The notes under the pieces were generated by a model that was not told the origin of the DNA, ran no database searches, and was given only the letters and a program-made list of their open reading frames with translations. A stretch of DNA of 46,670 nucleotides from DAOUAJ01 sp034433615 (lineage in GTDB: Bacteria > Chloroflexota > Anaerolineae > DUEN01), in contig DAOUAJ010000358.1 of the NCBI GenBank assembly GCA_034433615.1, positions 1 to 46,670 on the forward strand. Direction: 5' to 3'. Both the position numbers and the translations under genes were made by a program. Of the stretch, positions 16,546 to 23,698 are shown one piece after another (within the stretch, counting starts at the first letter, position 1; the number at the start of each line of letters is the position of its first letter).

Positions 16546-16590
16546 GACGATGGACGATGGACAATAGACGACGTCCGTGGGTCCATCGTC
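16546..16590. repeat. Heptamer inverted-repeat element H7 (GACGATG word)
   Basis: GACGATGGAC occurs at 16546-16555 and again at 16553-16562 (7-nt step), then GACAATA, GACGACG, and the inverted copy GTCCATCGTC at 16581-16590. It fills the gap between the acylphosphatase and Nudix genes and reaches the acylphosphatase stop codon. Confidence 0.8.
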
Positions 16591-16867
16591 ACCCCACAAC
16601 TCGGAAGCTATTGAATTCACCGGTGGCCGGTTCGTAACGAACCTCCACGTTCTCGACGGCTGCGCCCTCGGGGCCACGCCAGCACCACTGGATCATACGC
16701 TCGACCGTCTGGGGCTCGCCCTCAAATACGGCCTCCACCCGGCCGTCCCACAGGTTGCGCACCCACCCGGTCAGCCCTAGCCGGCGCGCCAAATTGCGCG
16801 TCTCGGCCCGAAAGTACACGCCTTGAACGTGGCCGGAGATAAAGACATGGGCTCGCGTGGCAGACAT
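16589..16867 (-). CDS. acyP: Acylphosphatase
   Basis: This 92-residue protein has the classical small acylphosphatase layout: HVFISGHVQGVYFRAETR with catalytic Arg20, GLTGWVRN with catalytic Asn38, and DGRVEAVFEGEP. It hydrolyses carboxyl-phosphate bonds such as acetyl phosphate in the cytoplasm. The ATG at 16867 is chosen because GGGAGGG lies seven bases upstream; an in-frame TTG two codons earlier is less likely. It lies between the nitroreductase and the second Nudix gene on the same strand. Confidence 0.95.
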   Translation of the reverse strand: MSATRAHVFISGHVQGVYFRAETRNLARRLGLTGWVRNLWDGRVEAVFEGEPQTVERMIQWCWRGPEGAAVENVEVRYEPATGEFNSFRVVG

Positions 16868-16891
16868 AGGCAATCCCTCCCCACCAACGGC

Positions 16892-17407
16892 TCACACGGG
16901 CCGCACCAGGTCATCCAAGGCCCGACGGGGTGTAGGTGCGGGCGACTCGGCCGGATAACCGATGGGCAGAATGGCGACAGGATGCAGCCCGCGCGGCAGG
17001 TTCAACGCCCGGATCACCGCCTCATCGCGAAAGGCACCCACCCAGACCGTGCCCAGGCCCAGCGCGACGGCAGCCAGTTGTGCGTAGGCGCAGGCGATGG
17101 TGGCATCCTGCAGGGAGTAGAGCCGTTCGCCACGCTGGCCATACCTGCGGGCAGAACGGGCGGCATCGGTGCAGAAAACCAGAACCACGGGCGCCTGCGC
17201 TACGAACTCCTGGCCGCCGCTGGCCTGAACCAACGCCTGGCGCTGCGCCGCGTCCCGCACGACGAAGACCTGATAAGCTTGCAAGTTGCCCGCCGAAGGG
17301 GCCGCGTTGATGGCTTCCAGGATTCGTCTCAGCGTGTCTTCCGGCACCGGCCGATCCTGGTAGGCCCGAATCGAACGACGTTGTCGTATACAGTCAAAGA
17401 CGTCCAT
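16892..17407 (-). CDS. Nitroreductase-family flavoprotein
   Basis: This 171-residue protein opens MDVFDCIRQRRSIRAYQDRP, the FMN-phosphate-binding start of the nitroreductase family. It continues with AAPSAGNLQAYQVFVV, and the C-terminal half has LGLGTVWVGAF and VAILPIGYPAE, all family motifs. Such homodimers use NAD(P)H to reduce nitroaromatics, quinones or flavins, so the substrate is not predictable. The start at 17407 is supported by GGGGAGGAAG directly upstream. The open frame to 17479 passes through the loop of heptamer element H8 and is not conserved. It is the second gene of a minus-strand group headed by the adenosine-specific kinase-like gene. Confidence 0.92.
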   Translation of the reverse strand: MDVFDCIRQRRSIRAYQDRPVPEDTLRRILEAINAAPSAGNLQAYQVFVVRDAAQRQALVQASGGQEFVAQAPVVLVFCTDAARSARRYGQRGERLYSLQDATIACAYAQLAAVALGLGTVWVGAFRDEAVIRALNLPRGLHPVAILPIGYPAESPAPTPRRALDDLVRPV

Positions 17408-17427
17408 GTCTTCCTCCCCTTGACCTC

Positions 17428-17500
17428 GGACCGCTGACGACGGATCACTGACCGCCATGCTCTCGCTATCGGCGATCACATCCTTCGTCCATCGTCGGTC
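17428..17500. repeat. Heptamer inverted-repeat element H8
   Basis: GGACCGCTGACGACGGAT (17428-17445) is a gapped inverted copy of ATCCTTCGTCCATCGTCGGT (17480-17499). The right side continues in 7-mers CCTTCGT, CCATCGT, CGGTCGT, CTTTCGT. It occupies the spacer between the adenosine-specific kinase-like and nitroreductase genes. Confidence 0.65.
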
Positions 17501-17511
17501 GTCTTTCGTCT

Positions 17512-17994
<483 letters not shown>

Positions 17995-18168
17995 AGCGGC
18001 CTCCCTATTGTTCATGCTCGACGGGTGGTAGTCTCCCCTCTGAATGTTGTTGACCGACTGATCTTATTTTAGCATAGAACGCGGCCGGATGAGAATCGGG
18101 AATTAGCTCGTCCAGGGCTCTCCCAAAGTAAAGCAAGGTACCAGGCACTTATTCGAAATACCCAAGCA

Positions 18169-18197
18169 TTGCTTATTCGCAGAGTTTGTGTTAATAT
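18169..18197 (+). promoter_or_regulatory. Predicted promoter for the coiled-coil protein gene
   Basis: TTGCTT (18169-18174), a 17-base spacer and TAATAT (18192-18197) lie about 88 bases before the ATG at 18285. The rest of 17995-18284 shows no other gene. Confidence 0.5.
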
Positions 18198-18284
18198 GGT
18201 GCTCGGTACGGGCGTATCGCCAGAGGAACCTGGTTTTAGAGGGGCAAAAGAGCAACCGTCCTGGTGCCGGTAAAGGGGGATGGC

Positions 18285-19226
18285 ATGAGCGACAATCTGA
18301 TCCTGATTGACCAGGATGCTCTGCTGGAGGAATTGCAGCGGGCATTTGATTTGGACACCTCGCGGACGGTGCTGCGAGTATTGAATAAAGTGGCGACGCA
18401 GATCATTGACCGGGTGGCCCGGCGCGAGGATCTTGATGACTTAAGGCAAATCGTGGCGGAGCTGGCCGAGGCCCAGAGGCTCACCCAGCAGCAAGTCAGA
18501 GAGTTAGCTGAGGCCCAGAGGCTCACCCAGCAGCAAGTCAGAGAGTTAGCCGAAGCTCAGAAGCGCACTGAGCAACGGCTGGACCGGATCGAGGTCGTGG
18601 TGCGGGAGCTAGCCGAAGCTCAGAAGCGCACTGAGCAACGGCTGGACCGGATCGAGGTCGTGGTGCAGGAACTGGTTGAGGCCCAAAAGCGCACTGAGCA
18701 GCAAATCAGAGAGCTGGTCGAGGTCCAGAGGCACACTGATCAACAAGTGCGAGAATTGGTGAGAAGCCAGCAGCGTCTGTGGGATAAATTCTCCACCACC
18801 GAGAAGTTTGTTCTGGAATATGAATACCGCCAAAAAGCAGTCTCCTACTTTGGCAAGTTGGTGCGGCGGCCGCAACCGCTCTCACAGCAGGAGACGTGGG
18901 ATTTGCTCGTAGACAAGCTCTCGGATGCGGAGTTGGACGATGCGCTGAATCTGGACATCGTGATCCGCGGTCGGAGCTATCCGCCGGTGACTGTGCCAGA
19001 GACCTGGCTGGGAGTGGAAGTATCGAGGGTAGTGGATAGTCACGATGTAGAGCGCGCTCGACGGCGGACGGCCTTGCTGCGCCGCGCTGGCTTGTATGCT
19101 CTCCCGGTCGCAGCCGGAAAAGAGCTGACCGAGGACGCCAGAACCCAGGCCGAGGCCGCTGGTGTGGTTGTGTTGCAAGACGGCGCCGTTTTGTTCCTCG
19201 AAGAAGCGCTGAAAGGGGCCCGCTGA
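18285..19226 (+). CDS. Coiled-coil protein with possible PD-(D/E)XK-like C-terminal domain
   Basis: The 313-residue product starts at the ATG at 18285 (GGGGGA five bases upstream). Residues about 20-50 are helical. Residues about 55-165 are a long coiled coil of repeats such as EAQRLTQQQVRELA (two exact DNA copies) and EAQKRTEQRLDRIEVVV (two copies). The C-terminal 140 residues form a globular domain with LDIVIRG, WLGVEVS and a final ALPVAAGKEL segment. This order of Asp, then Glu-x-Ser in place of Glu-x-Lys, resembles the PD-(D/E)XK-type domain of DUF3782-like proteins. The motif is imperfect and activity is uncertain. The function is unknown. It stands alone between two opposite-strand genes. 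Confidence 0.8.
   Translation: MSDNLILIDQDALLEELQRAFDLDTSRTVLRVLNKVATQIIDRVARREDLDDLRQIVAELAEAQRLTQQQVRELAEAQRLTQQQVRELAEAQKRTEQRLDRIEVVVRELAEAQKRTEQRLDRIEVVVQELVEAQKRTEQQIRELVEVQRHTDQQVRELVRSQQRLWDKFSTTEKFVLEYEYRQKAVSYFGKLVRRPQPLSQQETWDLLVDKLSDAELDDALNLDIVIRGRSYPPVTVPETWLGVEVSRVVDSHDVERARRRTALLRRAGLYALPVAAGKELTEDARTQAEAAGVVVLQDGAVLFLEEALKGAR
18468..18677 (+). repeat. In-frame tandem DNA repeats (2 x 42 bp, 2 x 63 bp)
   Basis: 18468-18509 and 18510-18551 are near-identical 42-bp units (14 residues). 18552-18614 and 18615-18677 are near-identical 63-bp units (21 residues). Lengths that are multiples of seven residues keep the coiled-coil heptad register. The near-identity at DNA level points to recent duplication. 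Confidence 0.9.
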
Positions 19227-19253
19227 GCAATCTCAATCGCCGGGTTCCTCTTG

Positions 19254-21137
19254 CTACAAATTCGTTTTCACCTGCTCGGCGGCAGCGCGGGTCATACCAG
19301 GCACGGCGGCCAGCTCCTCCACAGATGCCTGGCGGATGGCCTCTAGCGAGCCGAAGTGCTTGAGCAAAGCCTGCCGCCGGCGCGGGCCGATGCCGGGGAT
19401 TTCTTCCAGAACCGAGGTAAGAGTGGATTTCTGGCGACGAGTGCGTTGATGGGTGATGGCAAAGCGATGCGCCTCGTCCCGGATGCGTTGCACCAGGTGA
19501 AGGGCCTCCGAACCGTGCGGCAAGATCACTGGATCCGGGCGGTCAGGCAGAAAGATGTCCTCGAACTGCTTGGCCAGCCCCACTACCGGTACTACCTCGC
19601 GCAGCCCGTACTCCTCTAAAACTTCCAGTGCCACATTGAGCTGCCCCTTGCCGCCGTCCACGATCACCAGGTCGGGCAGGAGTGACCACATCGCATCTTG
19701 CTTGCGCGCCTTCTGGCCCGGATCGGGGTTCTCGGCCGCCTCCACGGCCCGACGGAAACGGCGGCGCAGCACCTCTCGCATGGACGCGTAATCGTCTGGC
19801 TGCCCGGCCTGTCCCACCGAGCGCACGTTGAACCGCCGGTAATCCGACTTGAGGGGCACGCCCTTGGCGAACACCACCATGCTCCCTACGGTGTTCGTGC
19901 CCTGCAGTGTGGAGATGTCGAAGCATTCGATGCGCGACGGCGGCGACGGCAGGTTCAGATATTCCTGCAACTCGCTCAGGGCCTCGGTCTGGCGGTGAGT
20001 GTCGGCTTGCCACTGAGCCTGCAACGCTTGCAGCGTCTCTTTAGCGTTCTCCAGCGCCATCTCCACAAGCTGGCGCTTGGTGCCGCGCTGGGGCACTTTC
20101 AGCATCACCCGGGCGCCACGCTTAGAGCGCAACCACTGCTCGATGATCTGCCGCTCGTCCAACTCCTGGGGCAGCAGGATGCGCGGAGGCACGTAGGCCG
20201 CTTCATCGTAGAACTGCTTGAGGAACGCCGACAGCAGCTCGCCGTTCTCTTCGGCGGTCACGCCGTCCAGGACGAACGTCTCCCGTCCGATCAGCCGCCC
20301 ATGCCGGACCAGGAAGACCTGCACACATGCCTCGTCCTGGCGCGGGTCGTGGGCGAAGGCGATGACGTCCTCGTCCTCTTGTTGATCGGAGACCACTTTT
20401 TGCCGCTCGACGATCTGCTCGGCCGCCCGGATTTGGTCGCGGTAGAGGGCAGCCCGCTCGAACTGCCACTCCTCAGCCGCCTGCTGCATCTTAGTCTGAA
20501 GCTCGGCTAGCACCCGTTCGGTCTTCCCTTCCAGGAAATCGCACAACCCCTGGATGACCGACCGGTACTCTTCGCGGTTCACTGCGCCGATGCAGGGGCC
20601 GACGCAGCGTTTGATGTGGAAATAGAGACAAGGCCGCTCGTCCCGCCCTGTGATCTCGCGGTCGCAGTCGAGGTACGGGAAGACGCGCCGGAGCGCGTCC
20701 AGCGTCTGGCGCACGGCCATTGCCGAGGTAAATGGACCATAGTAGCGAGCGCCATCCCGCGCCATGCGGCGCACAATGGAGACCTTGGGGAAGTCATCCT
20801 GCCAGTGGACCTTGATGAAGGGATAATTCTTGTCGTCCTTCAGGCGGACGTTGTAGCGCGGCCGGTGGCGCTTGATCAGCTCGTTCTCCAGGATAAGCGC
20901 TTCCAGCTCCGTGTCGGTGACGATCCACTCCAGGTCGGCGACGTCCTCGACCAGGTGGCGCGTGCGCGGGCCGTGGTCGGCGGACATCTGGAAGTAAGAG
21001 CGGACGCGGCTACGCAAGTGGACCGCCTTGCCCACATAGATCACGCTCCCCTTGATGTCCTTCATCAAGTAGACGCCCGTGCGGCTGGGGAGTGTGTCCA
21101 GTTTGGCTGAAAGCTCATCCGAGATCTTGTGAGTCAT
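19254..21137 (-). CDS. uvrC: Excinuclease ABC subunit C
   Basis: The 627-residue protein has all UvrC parts in order: N-terminal GIY-YIG nuclease (SRTGVYLMKDIKGSVIYVGK, about 18-37, for the 3' incision); the Cys motif CLYFHIKRCVGPC (about 170-182); the UVR domain binding UvrB (EEWQFERAALYRDQI, about 222-236); the RNase H-like domain for the 5' incision (RIECFDISTLQGTNTVGS and DLVIVDGGKGQLN); and a C-terminal tandem helix-hairpin-helix (IPGIGPRRRQALLKHFGS). It makes both cuts of nucleotide-excision repair in UvrBC. The ATG at 21137 is only six bases after a good -10 box, so the mRNA is probably leaderless. Confidence 0.97.
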   Translation of the reverse strand: MTHKISDELSAKLDTLPSRTGVYLMKDIKGSVIYVGKAVHLRSRVRSYFQMSADHGPRTRHLVEDVADLEWIVTDTELEALILENELIKRHRPRYNVRLKDDKNYPFIKVHWQDDFPKVSIVRRMARDGARYYGPFTSAMAVRQTLDALRRVFPYLDCDREITGRDERPCLYFHIKRCVGPCIGAVNREEYRSVIQGLCDFLEGKTERVLAELQTKMQQAAEEWQFERAALYRDQIRAAEQIVERQKVVSDQQEDEDVIAFAHDPRQDEACVQVFLVRHGRLIGRETFVLDGVTAEENGELLSAFLKQFYDEAAYVPPRILLPQELDERQIIEQWLRSKRGARVMLKVPQRGTKRQLVEMALENAKETLQALQAQWQADTHRQTEALSELQEYLNLPSPPSRIECFDISTLQGTNTVGSMVVFAKGVPLKSDYRRFNVRSVGQAGQPDDYASMREVLRRRFRRAVEAAENPDPGQKARKQDAMWSLLPDLVIVDGGKGQLNVALEVLEEYGLREVVPVVGLAKQFEDIFLPDRPDPVILPHGSEALHLVQRIRDEAHRFAITHQRTRRQKSTLTSVLEEIPGIGPRRRQALLKHFGSLEAIRQASVEELAAVPGMTRAAAEQVKTNL

Positions 21138-21143
21138 GGCGAT

Positions 21144-21173
21144 ATTTTAACACTTCCCAGGGATCCAGGTCAA
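21144..21173 (-). promoter_or_regulatory. uvrC promoter, leaderless type
   Basis: On the minus strand, TTGACC (21168-21173), an 18-base spacer and TAAAAT (21144-21149) are followed by six bases and then the uvrC ATG. Transcription should begin at or within a base or two of the start codon. Confidence 0.65.
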
Positions 21174-21211
21174 AGGGGCCCGAAGACGGAAATGTGTATA
21201 TGAGCGGAAGT

Positions 21212-21239
21212 TTGACGAGGGGGCAGGGTGAAATATAAT
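21212..21239 (+). promoter_or_regulatory. GIY-YIG gene promoter, leaderless type
   Basis: TTGACG (21212-21217), a 16-base spacer and a perfect TATAAT (21234-21239) are followed by five bases and then the ATG at 21245, so this mRNA too should begin at its start codon. Confidence 0.7.
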
Positions 21240-21244
21240 GGCTC

Positions 21245-21538
21245 ATGCATCTGTCAGCCTGCTATTGTTACATCGTGCGGTGCGCGGACGACACCCTATA
21301 CACCGGCTGGACCACAGATCTGGCCCGCCGTCTGGCTGATCACAATGCCGGACGCGGCGGTCGCTACACTCGCGCCCGCCAGCCCGTGGCACTGGTTTAC
21401 TGGGAAGCGTGGGATACTCCGGCCCAGGCGATGCAGCGTGAGGCGGCCATCAAACGGATGTCTCGTGACCATAAGCTCCTGTTGATCGCGGCCGCTCCCC
21501 CAGAGCACCGCGAATGGATAGAAAGTCATGCAACCTAG
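21245..21538 (+). CDS. GIY-YIG domain endonuclease-like protein (UPF0213/YhbQ type)
   Basis: A 97-residue single-domain GIY-YIG protein: CYIVRCADDTLYTGWTTDLA gives the paired Tyr motif and the Arg-containing helix. RRLADHNAGRGGRYTRAR and the downstream QREAAIKRM supply the conserved His and catalytic-type Glu. Proteins of this size (YhbQ-like) have proposed roles in DNA repair or processing but no settled function. It faces uvrC, another GIY-YIG protein, across a 107-base intergenic region with back-to-back promoters. The ATG falls at the predicted transcription start, and no SD is needed or seen. Its 3' end overlaps the GT2 gene by 11 bases. Confidence 0.9.
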   Translation: MHLSACYCYIVRCADDTLYTGWTTDLARRLADHNAGRGGRYTRARQPVALVYWEAWDTPAQAMQREAAIKRMSRDHKLLLIAAAPPEHREWIESHAT

Positions 21539-22247
21539 GTTTATTCCCTATAGCATCTCCGTCTGCATGCCTGCTTACAACGAAGAAGCTAACCTCCCCA
21601 GCATGATCGCCGACGTGGTGGCAGTCATGCGGACGCGCTGTCCGGACTTCGAGATCGTGGTGACCAACGATGGCAGTAAAGATCGCACAGGTGAGGTTCT
21701 AGAAGAGCTGGCCCGTCAATACCCTGAGTTGAGGCCCGTTCATCACGCAGTTAATCAAGGTTATGGCGCGGCGGTATACACGGCACTTAGCCACGCGACG
21801 AAGGAGGTCGTCTTTTTCACCGATTCGGATCGCCAATTCGTGCTGGAGGAGATTGATCGCCTGCTACCGCATCTGGCTGAGGCGGACTTAGTTATAGGCT
21901 ATCGGGCCCCCCGGCGTGATCCTTTCCTGCGTGTGTTGTTCGGGTACGGTTGGAGCGCCCTGGTAACCTTGCTCTTTGGCTACACAGCCCGAGACATTGA
22001 CTGCGCTTTCAAGCTGTTCCGGCGTGAGGTATTTGAGGCCGTTGGGCCGACCATCCGGTCACGGGGTGCCACTTTCAGCGCGGAGTGGCTGGTGCGCGCC
22101 AAACGAGCCGGCTACCGCATCTTCGAGGTGCCGGTCAGCCATCTGCCCAGGCGGGCCGGCTCTCCCACCGGAGCCCGGCTGGACGTCATCACCCGGGCCT
22201 TCCGTGAACTATGGCAGTTTCGGCTCCAACTCTGGCGAGAGAGGTAA
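21528..22247 (+). CDS. Glycosyltransferase family 2 (dolichol/polyprenyl-phosphate sugar synthase-like)
   Basis: A 239-residue GT-A enzyme. The nucleotide-sugar pocket has SVCMPAYNEEANLPSMI and IVVTNDGSKDRTGEVLEEL; VVFFTDSDRQFVLEEI carries the DxD-type metal motif. DIDCAFKLFRREVFE and LPRRAGSPTGAR follow as in polyprenyl-phosphate mannose/glucose synthases. It probably loads a sugar onto a lipid carrier at the inner membrane face, feeding the membrane glycosyltransferase encoded at 23699. It overlaps the GIY-YIG gene by 11 bases and is followed by heptamer element H9. Confidence 0.92.
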   Translation: MQPRFIPYSISVCMPAYNEEANLPSMIADVVAVMRTRCPDFEIVVTNDGSKDRTGEVLEELARQYPELRPVHHAVNQGYGAAVYTALSHATKEVVFFTDSDRQFVLEEIDRLLPHLAEADLVIGYRAPRRDPFLRVLFGYGWSALVTLLFGYTARDIDCAFKLFRREVFEAVGPTIRSRGATFSAEWLVRAKRAGYRIFEVPVSHLPRRAGSPTGARLDVITRAFRELWQFRLQLWRER

Positions 22248-22391
22248 GGCAACGAGGAATGGGGCGATGAGCCTGCCCTGGACTGCGGAGCAGTCCAGGG
22301 GCAACAAGGAAAGAATACGAAGAAGGAGGAGCCTCTTGCCTGCTCGTTACCTCATCGCCTCGGTACCCGGTACTCGTTGCCTCATTTACTA
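22241..22391. repeat. Heptamer-armed element H9 with central R palindrome
   Basis: The left arm (22241-22270, with GGCAACGAGG and GGGCGATGAG) is a gapped inverted copy of the right arm (22343-22389, with CTCATCGCC and CTCGTTGCC, in 7-mer steps). The centre holds an R-type palindrome (22271-22300: CCTGCCCTGGACTGC...GCAGTCCAGG). It occupies the whole gap between the GT2 and GT4 genes and includes the GT2 stop codon. A close relative lies at 32087-32192. Confidence 0.75.
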
Positions 22392-23588
22392 ATGCGTATC
22401 CTGGTGATTGCTCCCACGGGATTCTTCGCAGACTATGGCTGCCATGTACGCATCTACGGTCAGGCTGAGGCTTTGCAACGGCGCGGCCATACGATCCAGA
22501 TCGTCACCTACCCGGCCGGGCGTGATCTGCCCGACCTGAAGATCATCCGTCCACCATTACTCAGCCGTCATCGGCAGATGCCTGTAGGCTCATCCCGACG
22601 CAAGATCTTCCTGGACGCTGTGCTGGCTCCCGTGGTTTGGGCAGCGTCTTTGCGCTTCCGTCCTCAGGTGATTCACGCCTTTCTACACGAGGGGGCCTTG
22701 TTGGGTGTTTTGCCTGCCCGCCTGGGACGTATCCCGCTGGTTTTCGATTTCCAGGGCAGTCTGACCGGGGAGATGATGGACCACGGATTCCTGTCCGAAC
22801 GGTCCCGTTCGCTGGCAGCGTGGCGTCGGTTGGAACACTGGATTGATCAGCAACCCGACGTCATCCTGGCCAGCTCCCAGCACGCGGCGGCGATGTTGGT
22901 CACGCAGTTTGGTGTGCCAGAAGAGCGCGTGCGTGCTGTGCCCGACAGTGTGGATGTGAACCAATTCCGACCTGCTGTGCCGGCGGATGGGCCTCAGTTG
23001 GTCGCCCTGCGTTCGCGTTGGCAGTTGCCGCCCGACCGGCCGCTGGTGGTTTATCTGGGATTACTGGCTCCCTATCAGGGGATTGATCTGCTGCTGGGAA
23101 CCGCGCGCATCCTTTGCCAGCAGAATGCCCCTCGCCTTGCACCCCAGCCGCATTTCCTGATCATGGGATTTCCCCGCGTAGATTATTACCGTCGCCAGGC
23201 CCAGGCATTGGGCATCAGCGATCACGTCACCTTTACCGGAGCGATCCCGTTTACAGATGCGCCTGCCCACTTGCGGCTAGGCACGGTGGCCGTAGCTCCC
23301 AAGCTTTCGGCGACGGAGGGCAGTGGCAAACTCCTGACCTACATGGCGACCGGGTTACCCGTGGCGGCGTTTGATACCCCTGTGCATCGCGAGTATCTGG
23401 GCGATCTTGGTGTCTACGCCCCACCCCACGATGCAGAGGCTCTGGCGGGAGCGCTCACCTATCTGTTAGCCGACCCGGGATCGGCGGCTGCGCGCGGTAG
23501 AGCGCTACGGGAGCGCGCGGCACGGCTCTACACCTGGGCTGAGGCCGCGAGGCTCATCGAGGGTGCTTACGAAGCGGTTAGCAATTAG
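22392..23588 (+). CDS. Glycosyltransferase family 4
   Basis: A 398-residue GT-B fold enzyme starting MRILVIAPTGFFADYGCHVR. The N-terminal domain contains RRKIFLDAVLAPVVWAA and the C-terminal Rossmann domain contains the GT4 nucleotide-sugar region: VVYLGLLAPYQGIDLLL, HVTFTGAIPFTDAPAHL, and APKLSATEGSGKLLTYMATG with the conserved Glu. It likely builds an extracellular glycan or glycolipid at the cytoplasmic face. The ATG at 22392 abuts the heptamer element H9 with no visible SD; an upstream in-frame TTG (22377) lies inside the repeat and is rejected. Its last codons (GCG GTT AGC AAT TAG) are already part of the next heptamer element. Confidence 0.9.
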   Translation: MRILVIAPTGFFADYGCHVRIYGQAEALQRRGHTIQIVTYPAGRDLPDLKIIRPPLLSRHRQMPVGSSRRKIFLDAVLAPVVWAASLRFRPQVIHAFLHEGALLGVLPARLGRIPLVFDFQGSLTGEMMDHGFLSERSRSLAAWRRLEHWIDQQPDVILASSQHAAAMLVTQFGVPEERVRAVPDSVDVNQFRPAVPADGPQLVALRSRWQLPPDRPLVVYLGLLAPYQGIDLLLGTARILCQQNAPRLAPQPHFLIMGFPRVDYYRRQAQALGISDHVTFTGAIPFTDAPAHLRLGTVAVAPKLSATEGSGKLLTYMATGLPVAAFDTPVHREYLGDLGVYAPPHDAEALAGALTYLLADPGSAAARGRALRERAARLYTWAEAARLIEGAYEAVSN

Positions 23589-23664
23589 CGGTTAGCCACC
23601 AGCCCAGGGTAGGTGGGTAACTGCCGACAGCTAGCGGCTGATGGCTAAAAGCTAACGGCTAATT
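23577..23664. repeat. Heptamer inverted-repeat element H10 (GCTAA word)
   Basis: The left arm 23577-23597 (GTTAGCAATTAGCGGTTAGC) is an inverted copy, with a few mismatches, of the right arm 23643-23664 (GGCTAAAAGCTAACGGCTAA), each in 7-nt steps. It contains the GT4 stop codon and fills the gap before the membrane glycosyltransferase gene. Confidence 0.8.
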
Positions 23665-23698
23665 ACGAGCAAGAGGAGACCCGAGCAGAGGTTGGCTT

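Noticed and set aside
16525..16677. N-terminal extension of the second Nudix protein
   Set aside because: It runs through heptamer DNA and over the acylphosphatase gene; GTG 16524 has AGGAGA upstream.
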